This document shows, one piece after another, positions 8,536 to 16,779 of a stretch of 64,000 bases of DNA. The stretch lies in the NCBI RefSeq assembly GCF_001997295.1, contig NZ_CP019605.1, forward strand, positions 372,001-436,000, in the 5' to 3' direction. A model generated the notes under the pieces. It made no database searches. It was not told the DNA's origin and saw only the letters and a program-made list of their open reading frames with translations. Each line of letters begins with the position of its first letter. Position 1 is the stretch's first letter. A program made the translations under genes and the position numbers. Source of the DNA: Tessaracoccus flavus. GTDB lineage: Bacteria > Actinomycetota > Actinomycetes > Propionibacteriales > Propionibacteriaceae.

Positions 8536-9579
8536 TCAGAAGTCACTGGTGGCCTCGGTCCAGTCCCTGATCCACTGGTCCCGGTTCTCGCTGATGCGGT
8601 CCGCGCTGACCTCGATCGGTTGCGTCGGGAGCGGAGCGAACTTCACCCACTCCTCGGGGAGCGGCGTGTCGGCGACCACCGGGTACATGTAGAGGTTCGT
8701 CGGGATCGCCCGCTGGACTTTCGGCGACAGCATGAAGTCGATGAACGCGCGGGCCCCCGCCTCGTTCTCGGCACCGGCGAGCACGCCCGCGTACTCGATC
8801 TGGCGGAAGCAGGTGCCGAGAAGGGCGACCGTGGAGGACTCGCCGTCCTCGACGGTGAAGGCGGGCGAGGTTGCGTACGAGAGGACGAGCGGTCGGGGCC
8901 CCTCGCCGTCGGCCCCGGAGAACTCGGTGTAGTAGGCGTCCGACCAGCCGGACGTGACGAGCGTGCCGTTGTCCATCAGGCTTCGCCAGTAGTCGAGGTA
9001 GCCGTCGCCCTTGGCCCCGATGGTGGCGATGAGGAAGGCCAGACCGGGCGAGGACGACGCCGGGTTGGTCACCACGAGCAGGTCCTTGTAGCGAGGGTCG
9101 GTCAGGTCGTCGAGGGTGGTGGGCAGCGGCAGGTCCCGTTCCTCGAACCAGTCCTTGTCCGCGTTGATGCAGACGTCCCCGAAGTCGATCGGCGTGAGGC
9201 CGGCAGCATCGAACTGCGTCGATGACTGGGGGAGTGCGGGGGAGTCGTAGTCCGTAAGGATGCCCTCGTCGTCGGCTCTGCTCGCGAACGTGTTGTCGAT
9301 GCCGTAGACGACGTCGCCGAGCGGTGAGTCCTTGGTCAGGATGAGCTGGTTCACCAGTGCCCCAGCATCGCCCGGCGCGAGGTACGTCACCTCGTAGCCC
9401 GTCTCCTCGGCGAACTGCTCTTTCAGCTCGTCCGGCAGCGTGAACGAATCGTGGGTGACCACGGTGAGCTCCGTGGACTCGGTAGGAGGTGCGGATCCCT
9501 CAGCGGGGCCGGGGGTCGGCGCACTGCACGCGGCGAGGGCGACGAGGGTGACGGTGGCGAGCGTGGCGCTGAACTTCAT
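8536..9579 (-). CDS. thiB: Thiamine ABC transporter substrate-binding lipoprotein ThiB-like
   Basis: A 347-residue extracytoplasmic binding protein with a short basic N-terminus, hydrophobic core and lipobox LVALAAC, so it is expected to be lipid-anchored on the outer face of the membrane. The mature part opens with TELTVVTHDSF and has the ThiB/TbpA-type pattern (GYEVTYLAPGDAGALVNQ; GDVVYGIDNTF). It captures thiamine or its phosphates for ThiPQ. AAGGAG precedes the ATG. The first gene after the TPP riboswitch at 9622-9703, which would shut the operon off when thiamine pyrophosphate is abundant. Confidence 0.9.
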   Translation of the reverse strand: MKFSATLATVTLVALAACSAPTPGPAEGSAPPTESTELTVVTHDSFTLPDELKEQFAEETGYEVTYLAPGDAGALVNQLILTKDSPLGDVVYGIDNTFASRADDEGILTDYDSPALPQSSTQFDAAGLTPIDFGDVCINADKDWFEERDLPLPTTLDDLTDPRYKDLLVVTNPASSSPGLAFLIATIGAKGDGYLDYWRSLMDNGTLVTSGWSDAYYTEFSGADGEGPRPLVLSYATSPAFTVEDGESSTVALLGTCFRQIEYAGVLAGAENEAGARAFIDFMLSPKVQRAIPTNLYMYPVVADTPLPEEWVKFAPLPTQPIEVSADRISENRDQWIRDWTEATSDF

Positions 9580-9621
9580 GGTGCTCCTTTCGGAGGCTCG
9601 GGCAGGCCCGAGGAGATCTCA

Positions 9622-9703
9622 CTCCCTACGCCGGTGCTAACCGGATCAGGTTTGAGGGTCTGCGGTGATCCGCACTCTCAGCGCCCCTGTGGCGCTCCCC
9701 TGT
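9622..9703 (-). promoter_or_regulatory. TPP riboswitch (THI element)
   Basis: Read on the minus strand the segment contains the THI-box landmarks in order: GGGGAGC, then GCTGAGA, ACCCTC, then AACCTGATC..GGTTAGCACCGGCG and the closing TAGGGAG. This is the conserved thiamine-pyrophosphate aptamer. It lies immediately upstream of thiB, so TPP binding is expected to repress the transporter operon, by sequestering the ribosome binding site or by termination; the exact mechanism is not resolved here. Confidence 0.95.
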
Positions 9704-9778
9704 GTGTACCGGTCACTGTAGCCGATTGACGACGGTCGCTGAGCTTGGTCCGAAGCCCCCTGCTGGCAGCGCAGGTCG

Positions 9779-10815
9779 TCAGTTGGACTCGGTGATCCGG
9801 GCGAGCGCGTCGCGGATCTGGCGCGCGCGCTGCGGGCCGATTCCTTCGATCTCCATCAGCGTCGCCACCGAAGCTCCGAAGAGTTCCTGCAGTGTGAGTT
9901 CGCTGATCAGCCTGGTGACGAGCGGGCCCGGAAGGCGGCCCGTCCGGGTGAGCAGGCGGATGCCGCGGCTCGTCAGCGACTGCTCAAGATTGGCGCTGCC
10001 CCGAATCCGAGCCGTTCGGCGACTAGCTGGCTCGCGAAGAGTTCCTCGCCGGAGAAGTTGTGCAGCGTCGTGAGGTCGAACGCGGCGGGGTCGGCGACGT
10101 TGTGGGAGTAGTCCTGGGTGAGCAGGTCCGCCAGGCCGTCGAAGCTGGTGGCGAGCTCCGCGTGCTGGAGCGACACGAGCCGCCCTTCCACGCCGAGCAC
10201 ATCGGTGTAGAACTGCATCTCCGACGACAACCGACGGGTCAACTCGAGGCGGTGCACCACCTGCGTGAGGTCGCGCAGCGTCACCTGCTCGCCGATCTCC
10301 AGCGTCGAGAAGTGGTCCAGCATGTCGGTGAGGCGGCCCACCACCCTCGAGAGGGTGGCCAGCGTCTGGTTGGCCCGGCTGGTCACCTGTGGGACCGTCT
10401 CGACGACGTGGCGCCGTCCAGCCAGGAACAGCGAAATGGTGCCCATGGATGCCGACACGGTGACCACGGGAACGCCCGCGTGCTGGGCCGTGCGGTCGGC
10501 CGACCGGTGCCGCGTTCCGGTCTCCGCCGTCGGAAGATCTCCCCCGGGAACGAGATGCACGCCGGCGGACACGATGCGGCTCAGGTCGTTGGTGAGGACG
10601 ATCGCCCCGTCGAGCTTGGCGAGTTCCCGCAGGGACTGCTCGGTGCAGTCGACGCCGATCTGGAACCCGCCGGAACAGACCTGCTGCACCTTGGCGTTGT
10701 TGCCCAGCACGATCAGCGCGCCCGTCCCGCCGTGGAGAATGCGATCCAGCCCGGCGCGCACCGGGGTACCGGGTGCGAGCTGCTTGAGGTAGCGGCGGAC
10801 GGTCGACCTGGACAA
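9779..10815 (-). pseudogene. disA: DNA integrity scanning diadenylate cyclase DisA, frameshifted near the 3' end
   Basis: The N-terminal cyclase domain has both DAC motifs, D69-G70-A71 (LDGAIVL) and R102-H103-R104 (GTRHRSA), followed by the DisA linker helices. DisA converts ATP to c-di-AMP and scans DNA. The frame ends early at 9973, while the missing C-terminal helix-hairpin-helix domain (SLTSRGIRLL ... IEGIGPQRARQIRDAL) is intact in the next frame down to 9779. Adding one G to the GGGG run (plus-strand CCCC at 9999-10002) joins them into a normal 345-residue DisA. The TTG at 10815 is the likely start, with GGAGG upstream. A base-calling error is more likely than true loss. Note it neighbours radA, as usual, with two HEAT genes between. 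Confidence 0.85.
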
Positions 10816-10909
10816 TAAATCCTCCTGCGGACAGGGTTTCAGTCTAGGGAAACCACTGAGCAACCAGAAGAGCATTGAGCAGTACTTCCCAGGGCGCTAG
10901 GTGGCCGGC

Positions 10910-10946
10910 TTGACCTTCACGTCGCGTGAAGCTTTAGCCTCGAAGC
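10910..10946 (+). promoter_or_regulatory. MerR-type operator/promoter driving the HEAT-repeat gene
   Basis: TTGACC (10910-10915) and TAGCCT (10935-10940) are separated by 19 bp, longer than the usual 17. The spacer is filled by a 7-3-7 perfect dyad CTTCACG-TCG-CGTGAAG (10915-10931). Over-long spacer plus a dyad centred between the hexamers is the hallmark of promoters activated by MerR-family regulators through DNA untwisting. The -10 lies 6 nt before the ATG, so the transcript should be leaderless. Confidence 0.75.
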
Positions 10947-11720
10947 ATGAAGTACGACGTGACCACCCTGATCAACCAACTCGATTCCAGCGTCGGCACC
11001 GACCGTCGGCACGCCGCCCTCGCTCTGGGCGCTCTCCAAGGTCCCGAGATCGTCCCGGCGCTGCTGGCCCACCTGAAGTCCGAGACGGACGGCCGGGTGA
11101 AGGAGGACCTCACCTGGGCCATCGTCCAGCACGCTGACGACGCGAACGACGAGATCCTCGCGCTGCTGGCGAGCGAGTCGGAGCACGAGCGGTTCACCGG
11201 CGCACACGTGGTGAGCAAGGTGGCCAACCCCGACCACTTCGAGCACGTCCGGCCGCTCGTGGCTGACACCCACGCCGACGTCGCCATCAAGGCCTACCGT
11301 GCCGCTGCCAACACCGGTGGCCCGAGGGCCGCCGACGCCCTGGCTGAGCGCCTCGGTGACGGCGACGACTGGCAGCGCGACGCGCTCAGCGACGCGTTCC
11401 GTCGGCTGGGCGAGCACGGCGTCGACGCGCTCGTGAAGCGCCTGGCCGACGCCGACGCCGTCGTCAGGCACCACGCCGCCGACGCGCTCGGCTACGTGGG
11501 TGGGCCGGAGGCGGACGCGGCCGCGACCGCACTTGAGACCGCCACCACGGACGACGATCCTGAGGTGAGGCTGGCCGCCGTCTCCGCACTCGGGCAACTG
11601 GCCTTCGCCGCCGACGAACCGCTCCAGCGGATTGCGGAGGGCGACGACGCGGTACTGTCCGCGATCGCCAAGCGCTTCCTCGAGGAGCGCCCGGCACAGG
11701 ATCCGAGCGCTCGGCGCTGA
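10947..11720 (+). CDS. HEAT-repeat protein, probable target of the adjacent MerR-HEAT regulator
   Basis: A 257-residue soluble protein built of about seven HEAT/PBS-lyase-like helical repeats (for example RHAALALGALQGPEIVPALL and VRHHAADALGYVGGPEADAA), with no signal peptide or catalytic motif. HEAT solenoids bind proteins or, in AlkD-type enzymes, DNA; neither can be assigned. The start is fixed by the -10 hexamer 6 nt upstream (leaderless). It ends 6 bp from the 3' end of a convergent gene encoding MerR fused to the same kind of repeats, and its promoter looks MerR-controlled, so the two probably form one regulated unit. Confidence 0.8.
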   Translation: MKYDVTTLINQLDSSVGTDRRHAALALGALQGPEIVPALLAHLKSETDGRVKEDLTWAIVQHADDANDEILALLASESEHERFTGAHVVSKVANPDHFEHVRPLVADTHADVAIKAYRAAANTGGPRAADALAERLGDGDDWQRDALSDAFRRLGEHGVDALVKRLADADAVVRHHAADALGYVGGPEADAAATALETATTDDDPEVRLAAVSALGQLAFAADEPLQRIAEGDDAVLSAIAKRFLEERPAQDPSARR

Positions 11721-11726
11721 CAATGG

Positions 11727-12809
11727 TCAGCTCAGCGGCCGGGCCTCCAGCAGGCGCGCGGCCACCAGGCTGGTCCGCCGGTCGGGTGAAGCAGTGAGGG
11801 CCTCGAGCGCGTGACGCGCCTCGGGGCCCTCTGCGCTGCCCAGCGCGAGCAGGGCGGAGAACCGCACGTCGGCATCGTCGTCCTCAAGGGCTGCGATGAG
11901 GACCGGGACAGCCTCCGGATGGGCCAGGAAGCCGAGGGCCTCGGCCACCTGCGCGCGCACCTGCGGGAGCGGATGTGACGCTGCCGCGGTGAGCGACGCC
12001 AGAGACTCGGGAAGACGGCCGAGGGCCGAGGTCGCCTCGTCACGCACGGCCACCCGACCATCCTCCAGCGCGCCGATGAGCAACTGAACTGCCTCGTCGC
12101 CGCCAACCTGGCCGAGGCTGAACGCCGCCTTGGCCGCCACCTCGGGCACGTCGTCGGTCAGCAGCAGGGACAGCTGGGGGAGGGCCTCGATGGTCCGGAG
12201 TTTGCCGAGCACGTGGGCCAGCGCGTGCCTCGCCTGGGCGTCGCCGTCGGCCAGCGACGAGACTGCCCTCAGCGCGGCCGGACCTTGCTGGGCCAGCGCC
12301 CACGTGGCCGCTTCGCGGACCCCGGGTTCCGGGTCCGAGCGGAGGCGCTCCACCAGGTCCTCGACCGGCGCCGATGCGTGGCCCGTCAGCGCGGCCCGGA
12401 ACCGGACCTCGCCGTCGGGATGACGCAGGCGCTCGCTGAGCGCAATGGTCTCAAGCACCTCGTCCCACCCTGTCTGCGCGGCGGTCTGCAGTTGCCGGAG
12501 CCGACGCAACAGCGCCTGCTCCGCGGCGATGCGTTGCTCGACGACGCGGGCGTGCCGCTCGAGCAGCGGACCGGCGTCGAACGTCGGATCGTCGAGCGCC
12601 TGCTGGATCTCCGCCAGGCCGAGCCCCAGCGACTTGAGGTGCTGGATGGCCAGGAGGCGGTCCATGTCGTCGCGGGAGTACAGCCGGTAGTCGCCATCCG
12701 TGCGGCCGCTCGGTACCAGGAGTCCGAGTTCGTCGTAGTGCCGGAGAGTTCGCGGGGTGAGGCCGGTGCGCGCGGCCACTTCACCGATGCGGAGCCACTC
12801 CATCGTCAC
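11727..12809 (-). CDS. MerR-family regulator fused to HEAT repeats
   Basis: A 360-residue protein. Residues 1-75 are a MerR winged helix-turn-helix (LRIGEVAARTGLTPRTLRHYDELGLL, then YRLYSRDDMDRL), residues about 80-120 a dimerisation helix, and about 130-355 a run of six or so HEAT repeats (for example VREAATWALAQQGPAALRAV, VRDEATSALGRLPES, VRAQVAEALGFLAHPEAVPV). In classical MerR proteins the C-terminus binds the inducer; here HEAT repeats occupy that place. Start GTG at 12809 overlaps the radA stop (GTGA), implying co-translation with radA; ATG at 12803 is an alternative. The likely operator is at 10910-10940. Confidence 0.85.
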   Translation of the reverse strand: MTMEWLRIGEVAARTGLTPRTLRHYDELGLLVPSGRTDGDYRLYSRDDMDRLLAIQHLKSLGLGLAEIQQALDDPTFDAGPLLERHARVVEQRIAAEQALLRRLRQLQTAAQTGWDEVLETIALSERLRHPDGEVRFRAALTGHASAPVEDLVERLRSDPEPGVREAATWALAQQGPAALRAVSSLADGDAQARHALAHVLGKLRTIEALPQLSLLLTDDVPEVAAKAAFSLGQVGGDEAVQLLIGALEDGRVAVRDEATSALGRLPESLASLTAAASHPLPQVRAQVAEALGFLAHPEAVPVLIAALEDDDADVRFSALLALGSAEGPEARHALEALTASPDRRTSLVAARLLEARPLS

Positions 12810-14191
12810 TGCCTCGCGGCTCGGCGCAGGTCGAGCATGCCGAGGGCATCCGCCAGTGTCTCCACCTCGACCACCTTGAGCCCGCCCAGCTTGGGAACCT
12901 TCACCGTGACGTCACGGGATCCGCGAGGAACGACGGCCAGCTCGAACCCGAGCCGCGAAGCCTCGGCCAGGCGGCGCTCCACACCGGGCACCCGCCGGAG
13001 GTCACCGGCCAGACCCACTTCGCCGAGGGCCAGCAGCTTCTTCGGGAAGTGGCGATCCAGCGCCGCCGAGGCGACGGCCACCGCCACCGGAAGGTCGACT
13101 GACGGGTCGGTCACCCTGGCCCCGCCGACGGTGGAGACGTACACGTCGTGGGAGGACAGCGGCAGGTTCGCCTTGCGCTCCAGCACCGCGAGCACCATGG
13201 CGATGCGGGAGCTGTCCAGGCCGTGCGTGGTTCGTCGAGGCGACGACTGGTTCGGCGATTGGGCCACGAGGGCCTGGATCTCCGCGAGCAACGGCCGGCG
13301 TCCTTCGAGCGTCACCGTGACACAGGTGCCCGGGGTGGGTTCGGAATGGGCGGTGGTGAACAGCCCGGACGGGTCCGGCACCTCCACGATGCCGCGCTCG
13401 CTCATCTCGAAGCAGCCCACCTCGTCGGCGGGTCCGAAGCGGTTCTTGGTGGCCCGCACCATGCGGAAGCCCGAGTGCCGGTCCCCCTCAAAGGTGAGCA
13501 CGACGTCGACGAGGTGCTCGAGCGTGCGGGGCCCGGCGATGGAACCGTCCTTCGTGACGTGACCGACGATGACCACCGCCATGTCCTCGCGTTTGGCGAC
13601 GCGGGCCAGGGCGCCGGTCACTTCGCGCACCTGCGCCGGTCCGCCTGGGGCGCCCTCGGCGTCGGCGGTCGCGATGGTCTGGACCGAGTCGAGCACCAGG
13701 AGGGAGGGTCGCACCTGTTCGATGTGGCCCAGCACCGTGCCCAGGTCGGTCTCCGAGGCGAGGTAGAGCTTGTCGTCGAGGGCGCTGGTGCGTTCAGCGC
13801 GCAGCCTCACCTGAGAGGCGGATTCCTCCCCCGAGATGTACAGCGTGGTCTGGCCCGATCGAGCCCACTTGGCTGCCACGTCGAGCAGCAGCGTCGACTT
13901 CCCGACCCCGGGTTCTCCGGCCAGGAGGACCACCGCGCCCGGGACCAGTCCGTCGCCCAGGACCCGGTCGAGCTCGGCGATGGTGGTGCGGCGTCGCTGC
14001 GCCTTGTCAGTGGCCACATCGGAGATCGGCACGGCCTTATCGGCGGGCACCGAGGAGGCCACCTGCCTCAGCTTCGGCGCACCGCGCTCCGCGACGGTGC
14101 CCCAGGCCTGGCACTCGCCGCACCGGCCGACCCAGCGGGTGCTGACCCAGCCGCACTCGGTGCACTGGTAGGAATCCTGCTTCTTCGCCAC
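12806..14191 (-). CDS. radA: DNA repair protein RadA
   Basis: A 461-residue RadA (Sms). It carries the N-terminal C4 zinc finger (C10, C13, C24, C27), a RecA-like ATPase with Walker A GEPGVGKST at 92-100, the RadA signature KNRFG at 249-253, and a C-terminal Lon-protease-like domain. RadA drives branch migration in recombination and homologous repair. The GTG at 14191 is chosen because TAGGCT lies exactly 6 nt upstream, indicating a leaderless transcript. Its stop overlaps the start of the MerR-HEAT gene. Proximity to disA is the common actinobacterial and firmicute arrangement. Confidence 0.95.
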   Translation of the reverse strand: MAKKQDSYQCTECGWVSTRWVGRCGECQAWGTVAERGAPKLRQVASSVPADKAVPISDVATDKAQRRRTTIAELDRVLGDGLVPGAVVLLAGEPGVGKSTLLLDVAAKWARSGQTTLYISGEESASQVRLRAERTSALDDKLYLASETDLGTVLGHIEQVRPSLLVLDSVQTIATADAEGAPGGPAQVREVTGALARVAKREDMAVVIVGHVTKDGSIAGPRTLEHLVDVVLTFEGDRHSGFRMVRATKNRFGPADEVGCFEMSERGIVEVPDPSGLFTTAHSEPTPGTCVTVTLEGRRPLLAEIQALVAQSPNQSSPRRTTHGLDSSRIAMVLAVLERKANLPLSSHDVYVSTVGGARVTDPSVDLPVAVAVASAALDRHFPKKLLALGEVGLAGDLRRVPGVERRLAEASRLGFELAVVPRGSRDVTVKVPKLGGLKVVEVETLADALGMLDLRRAARQ

Positions 14192-14203
14192 CCGTGCAGC
14201 CTA
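14192..14203 (-). promoter_or_regulatory. -10 element, leaderless start of radA
   Basis: Minus-strand TAGGCT (14198-14203) precedes the GTG by 6 nt. Confidence 0.45.
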
Positions 14204-14365
14204 CGCGCGACCACCGACAGGTCCTGCGCTTGTTTCCCGGCACGGCCAAATACCGAACAGGAGGCACGTCCCGAGAGGTGCCATTCAGCGACATGTACGA
14301 CCACTATGGTCGCGCGTGTCACCAAACTGACCCCTTCAGAGCAGGGGTGAGGATTGAACCCCGGG

Positions 14366-15001
14366 TCAGATGGTGACGGGGCCGTTCGGGGTCTCGAACG
14401 TGACGTGGTTGATCCCCGGCATGCCGCGGGGGGAGACGAGCTCGAGGATGATCCCGTCGATCTCTTCGCCGATCTCGAGATCCAGCCACTCGGAGAGCCG
14501 CTCGGCGGAGCCGGAGATCTGCAGCGAGGTCAGCTTGACGTCGCCGTGCAGGGCGGAGGGACGCAGGGACTCGTCGGACTTCCACTCGAGGAAGTAGGGC
14601 AGCTGGGGATCGGCGATGAGTCCGCGGATACCGATCTGCACCCACTCGAGCTTCCGCCCGTCGGGGAAGTGCCGCGAGCCCTGAACAGCCGAGCGCTCCA
14701 ACCGCTGCTCGTAGGGAGCGATGTTGGGGACGCTCACCACCCAGCCGAGCCAGCCGCCGCCCATCTCGGAGCGTGCCCGGACGGCCTGCCCGAAGGCCGC
14801 CTTGTCGGCCGCCGGGTGGTCGAGAACCTCGACCACCTCGATGTAGCGGCCTTCGGCCAGCGGGATGATGTGGTTGCGGGTGCCGAACCGCGGGTGGAAG
14901 CCGCCGTCCTTGTAGTCAGTGCCCAGCGCCTCAGCGAGCCGAGCGGCCTCTGATTTGAGGCCGTCGGGGCCGGTCGCGAAGATCAGATGGTCGACGTGCA
15001 T
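14366..15001 (-). CDS. VOC-superfamily (glyoxalase-like) protein
   Basis: A 211-residue protein with an N-terminal glyoxalase-like fold segment (MHVDHLIFATGPDG ... LAEALGTDYKDGGFHPRFGT ... NHIIPLAEGRYIEVVEVLDH), the pattern of the VOC family members that carry a glyoxalase_3-type domain: a His in strand 1 and a Glu (IEVVE) in strand 4 are candidate metal ligands. The substrate cannot be inferred. ATG at 15001 is preferred to an upstream ATG because AAGAAT lies 6 nt before it. Divergent from the isomerase gene. Confidence 0.65.
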   Translation of the reverse strand: MHVDHLIFATGPDGLKSEAARLAEALGTDYKDGGFHPRFGTRNHIIPLAEGRYIEVVEVLDHPAADKAAFGQAVRARSEMGGGWLGWVVSVPNIAPYEQRLERSAVQGSRHFPDGRKLEWVQIGIRGLIADPQLPYFLEWKSDESLRPSALHGDVKLTSLQISGSAERLSEWLDLEIGEEIDGIILELVSPRGMPGINHVTFETPNGPVTI

Positions 15002-15071
15002 AGCCCCATTCTTGCCCGCACAGGGTGAAAACATCTAATCGGCGCTGGTCGGCTACAGGTAGGGTGAACGC

Positions 15072-15871
15072 GTGCCAACGTCGAAGGTCCTGTTGTCGAC
15101 AACCTCGGTCTACCCGGAGGCGTCCTCCAGCGCGTTCGAGCTCGCCGCCGCGCTGGGTTACGACGGCGTCGAGTTGATGGTCGGGGTGGACTCACTGTCG
15201 ACCGACGTTGATGCCGTCGCCAAACTCGCTGAGTATCACGGGGTTCCGGTGCTTGCCATCCACGCGCCCACACTTCTGGTCACGCAGGGGACCTGGGGCT
15301 CCGATTCGTGGGAGAAGCTGCGCCGTTCGGGGGAGGCAGTGTCAAAGCTCGGCGGCGACGTCGTCGTCGTGCACCCTCCGTTTCGCTGGCAGCGGGAGTA
15401 CGGGGCCGAATTCGTCGAGGGCATCAAGCGCCTCAACGCCGAGATGGACGTCACGTTCGCGGTCGAGAACATGTACCCCTGGCGCACCCCTGCCGGGCAC
15501 TTCCAGGCCTACCTGCCGGGATGGGATCCGACGCCCTACGACTACGACCACCTCACGCTCGACCTGTCGCACGCGTCGACGTCGCAGCGCCAAGCGATGG
15601 ACTTCGTGCACAGTTGGGGGGAGCGCCTCGCGCACCTCCATCTGACCGACGGTCGCGGGTCGATGAAGGACGAGCATCTCTTCCCGGGGAGGGCGACCAG
15701 GATGCCTGGGCCGTGGTCGAGGAAGCGATTCGCTCCGGGTACACCGGTCACATCGTGTTGGAGGTCTCCTCGCGGAGAGCGCGGTCCCGGCACGAGCGTG
15801 AGGAACTACTGAGCGACTCCCTGGCGACGATCCGGTCGATCGTCGCCAAGGGCGTGGGGGAGAGGTTGTGA
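15072..15871 (+). pseudogene. Sugar phosphate isomerase/epimerase-like TIM-barrel protein, frameshifted
   Basis: The protein reads as an xylose-isomerase-like TIM barrel (AP_endonuc_2 family): LAAALGYDGVELMVG, VLAIHAPT, VVVVHPPF, FAVENM, and LAHLHLTDGR carry the Glu/His positions usual for metal binding. At the GGGG run 15686-15689 the frame breaks, giving a junk tail; the proper continuation (EGDQDAWAVVEEAIRSGYTG, then HIVLEVS) is in the next frame to 15871. One extra G restores a 266-residue protein, so this is likely a sequencing error. Start GTG with TAGGGT 6 nt upstream. It abuts proline dehydrogenase with a TGATG junction. Substrate unknown. Confidence 0.75.
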
Positions 15872-16779
15872 TGTCCCGTTTGAATTCTGCAGTGCGCCGC
15901 TTCATCCGCTCCGAACGCCTGCGCGAGGCCGCGCTGGCCAGCGGGGTGGCTGAGGAGTTCGCCAAGTTGTATGTGGCGGGGGATGACGCCTCAGGTGCCG
16001 CCGAAGTGGCCCGGCGGCTCAGATCGCACGGGCTGCTGATCTCGCTCGCCTATCTGCCCAGGTCCGACGACGAGGCGGAAACGCCGGAGAAGCTCGGCGA
16101 GGCGCTCGGTGCATTGGGGGACGCGGCCGACGGTGCCGAGTTGTCGGTCAAGCCGTCATCGCTGGGTATCCGCACGGATGCCGCGAGCGCGGCCGCCCGG
16201 CTCGCTGACCTCTGCCAGGCCGCGGCCGAGCGCGGCAGCGTCGTGACGCTGGAGATGCAGGGCATCGACCACTACCAGGCGACCATCGACCTGTGGCAGG
16301 CCGCCGTGTCGAGCCACGCGTCCCTCGGGTTGACCCTGCCTGCGGACATCCGGCGCGCCGAGCGGGACGTTGCCCGACTCGCGCCCGACGGCGCCCGGCT
16401 CCGCCTCTGCGTCGGGTCCTACCCCGTGCCGCCGTCGCTCGGGTACCGCACCGAGCGCGAAAAGTTCCGTGCGCTGGTCCGGACGCTGCGCCTCACCATG
16501 GAGAACGGTGGCTACGCGATGCTCGCCTCGCACCATCCCACGGTCATCGCGATCGCGCAGGACCTGGCCCGGCGAAACGGGGTGGGGCGAGACGGGTTCG
16601 AGTTCCAGATGTTCCACGGCGTCCGGCCGCTCGAGCAGCGCCGGTTGACCGACGTCGGCTATCGCTCGCGCACGTACCTGCCGTTCGGCCCGGCCTGGTT
16701 CGAATACCTGACGACGAAGGTCGCGGCCCGCCCCCGCAGCGCCTTCAGCTACCTGCGCGCCGTCGCCGACAAGCGATGA
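15871..16779 (+). CDS. Proline dehydrogenase (PutA/PutB-type, monofunctional)
   Basis: A 302-residue FAD-dependent TIM-barrel enzyme oxidising proline to pyrroline-5-carboxylate. Recognisable PRODH features are the LSVKPSSLG strand, LEMQGIDHY, the FAD-proximal MLASHHPTVI, FEFQMFHGVRP and the C-terminal RTYLPFGPAWFEYLTTK, in which family members carry the arginines that bind the substrate carboxylate. Length suits the short monofunctional actinobacterial form. No P5C dehydrogenase gene is next to it. The ATG overlaps the preceding stop by one base and the downstream CPBP gene overlaps its stop (ATGA), so the three are translationally coupled. Confidence 0.85.
   Translation: MSRLNSAVRRFIRSERLREAALASGVAEEFAKLYVAGDDASGAAEVARRLRSHGLLISLAYLPRSDDEAETPEKLGEALGALGDAADGAELSVKPSSLGIRTDAASAAARLADLCQAAAERGSVVTLEMQGIDHYQATIDLWQAAVSSHASLGLTLPADIRRAERDVARLAPDGARLRLCVGSYPVPPSLGYRTEREKFRALVRTLRLTMENGGYAMLASHHPTVIAIAQDLARRNGVGRDGFEFQMFHGVRPLEQRRLTDVGYRSRTYLPFGPAWFEYLTTKVAARPRSAFSYLRAVADKR

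Noticed and set aside
14335..14365. tRNA-like GGGGTGAGGATTGAACCC segment
   Set aside because: Resembles a TPsiC arm by chance; no acceptor, D or anticodon stems could be built around it.
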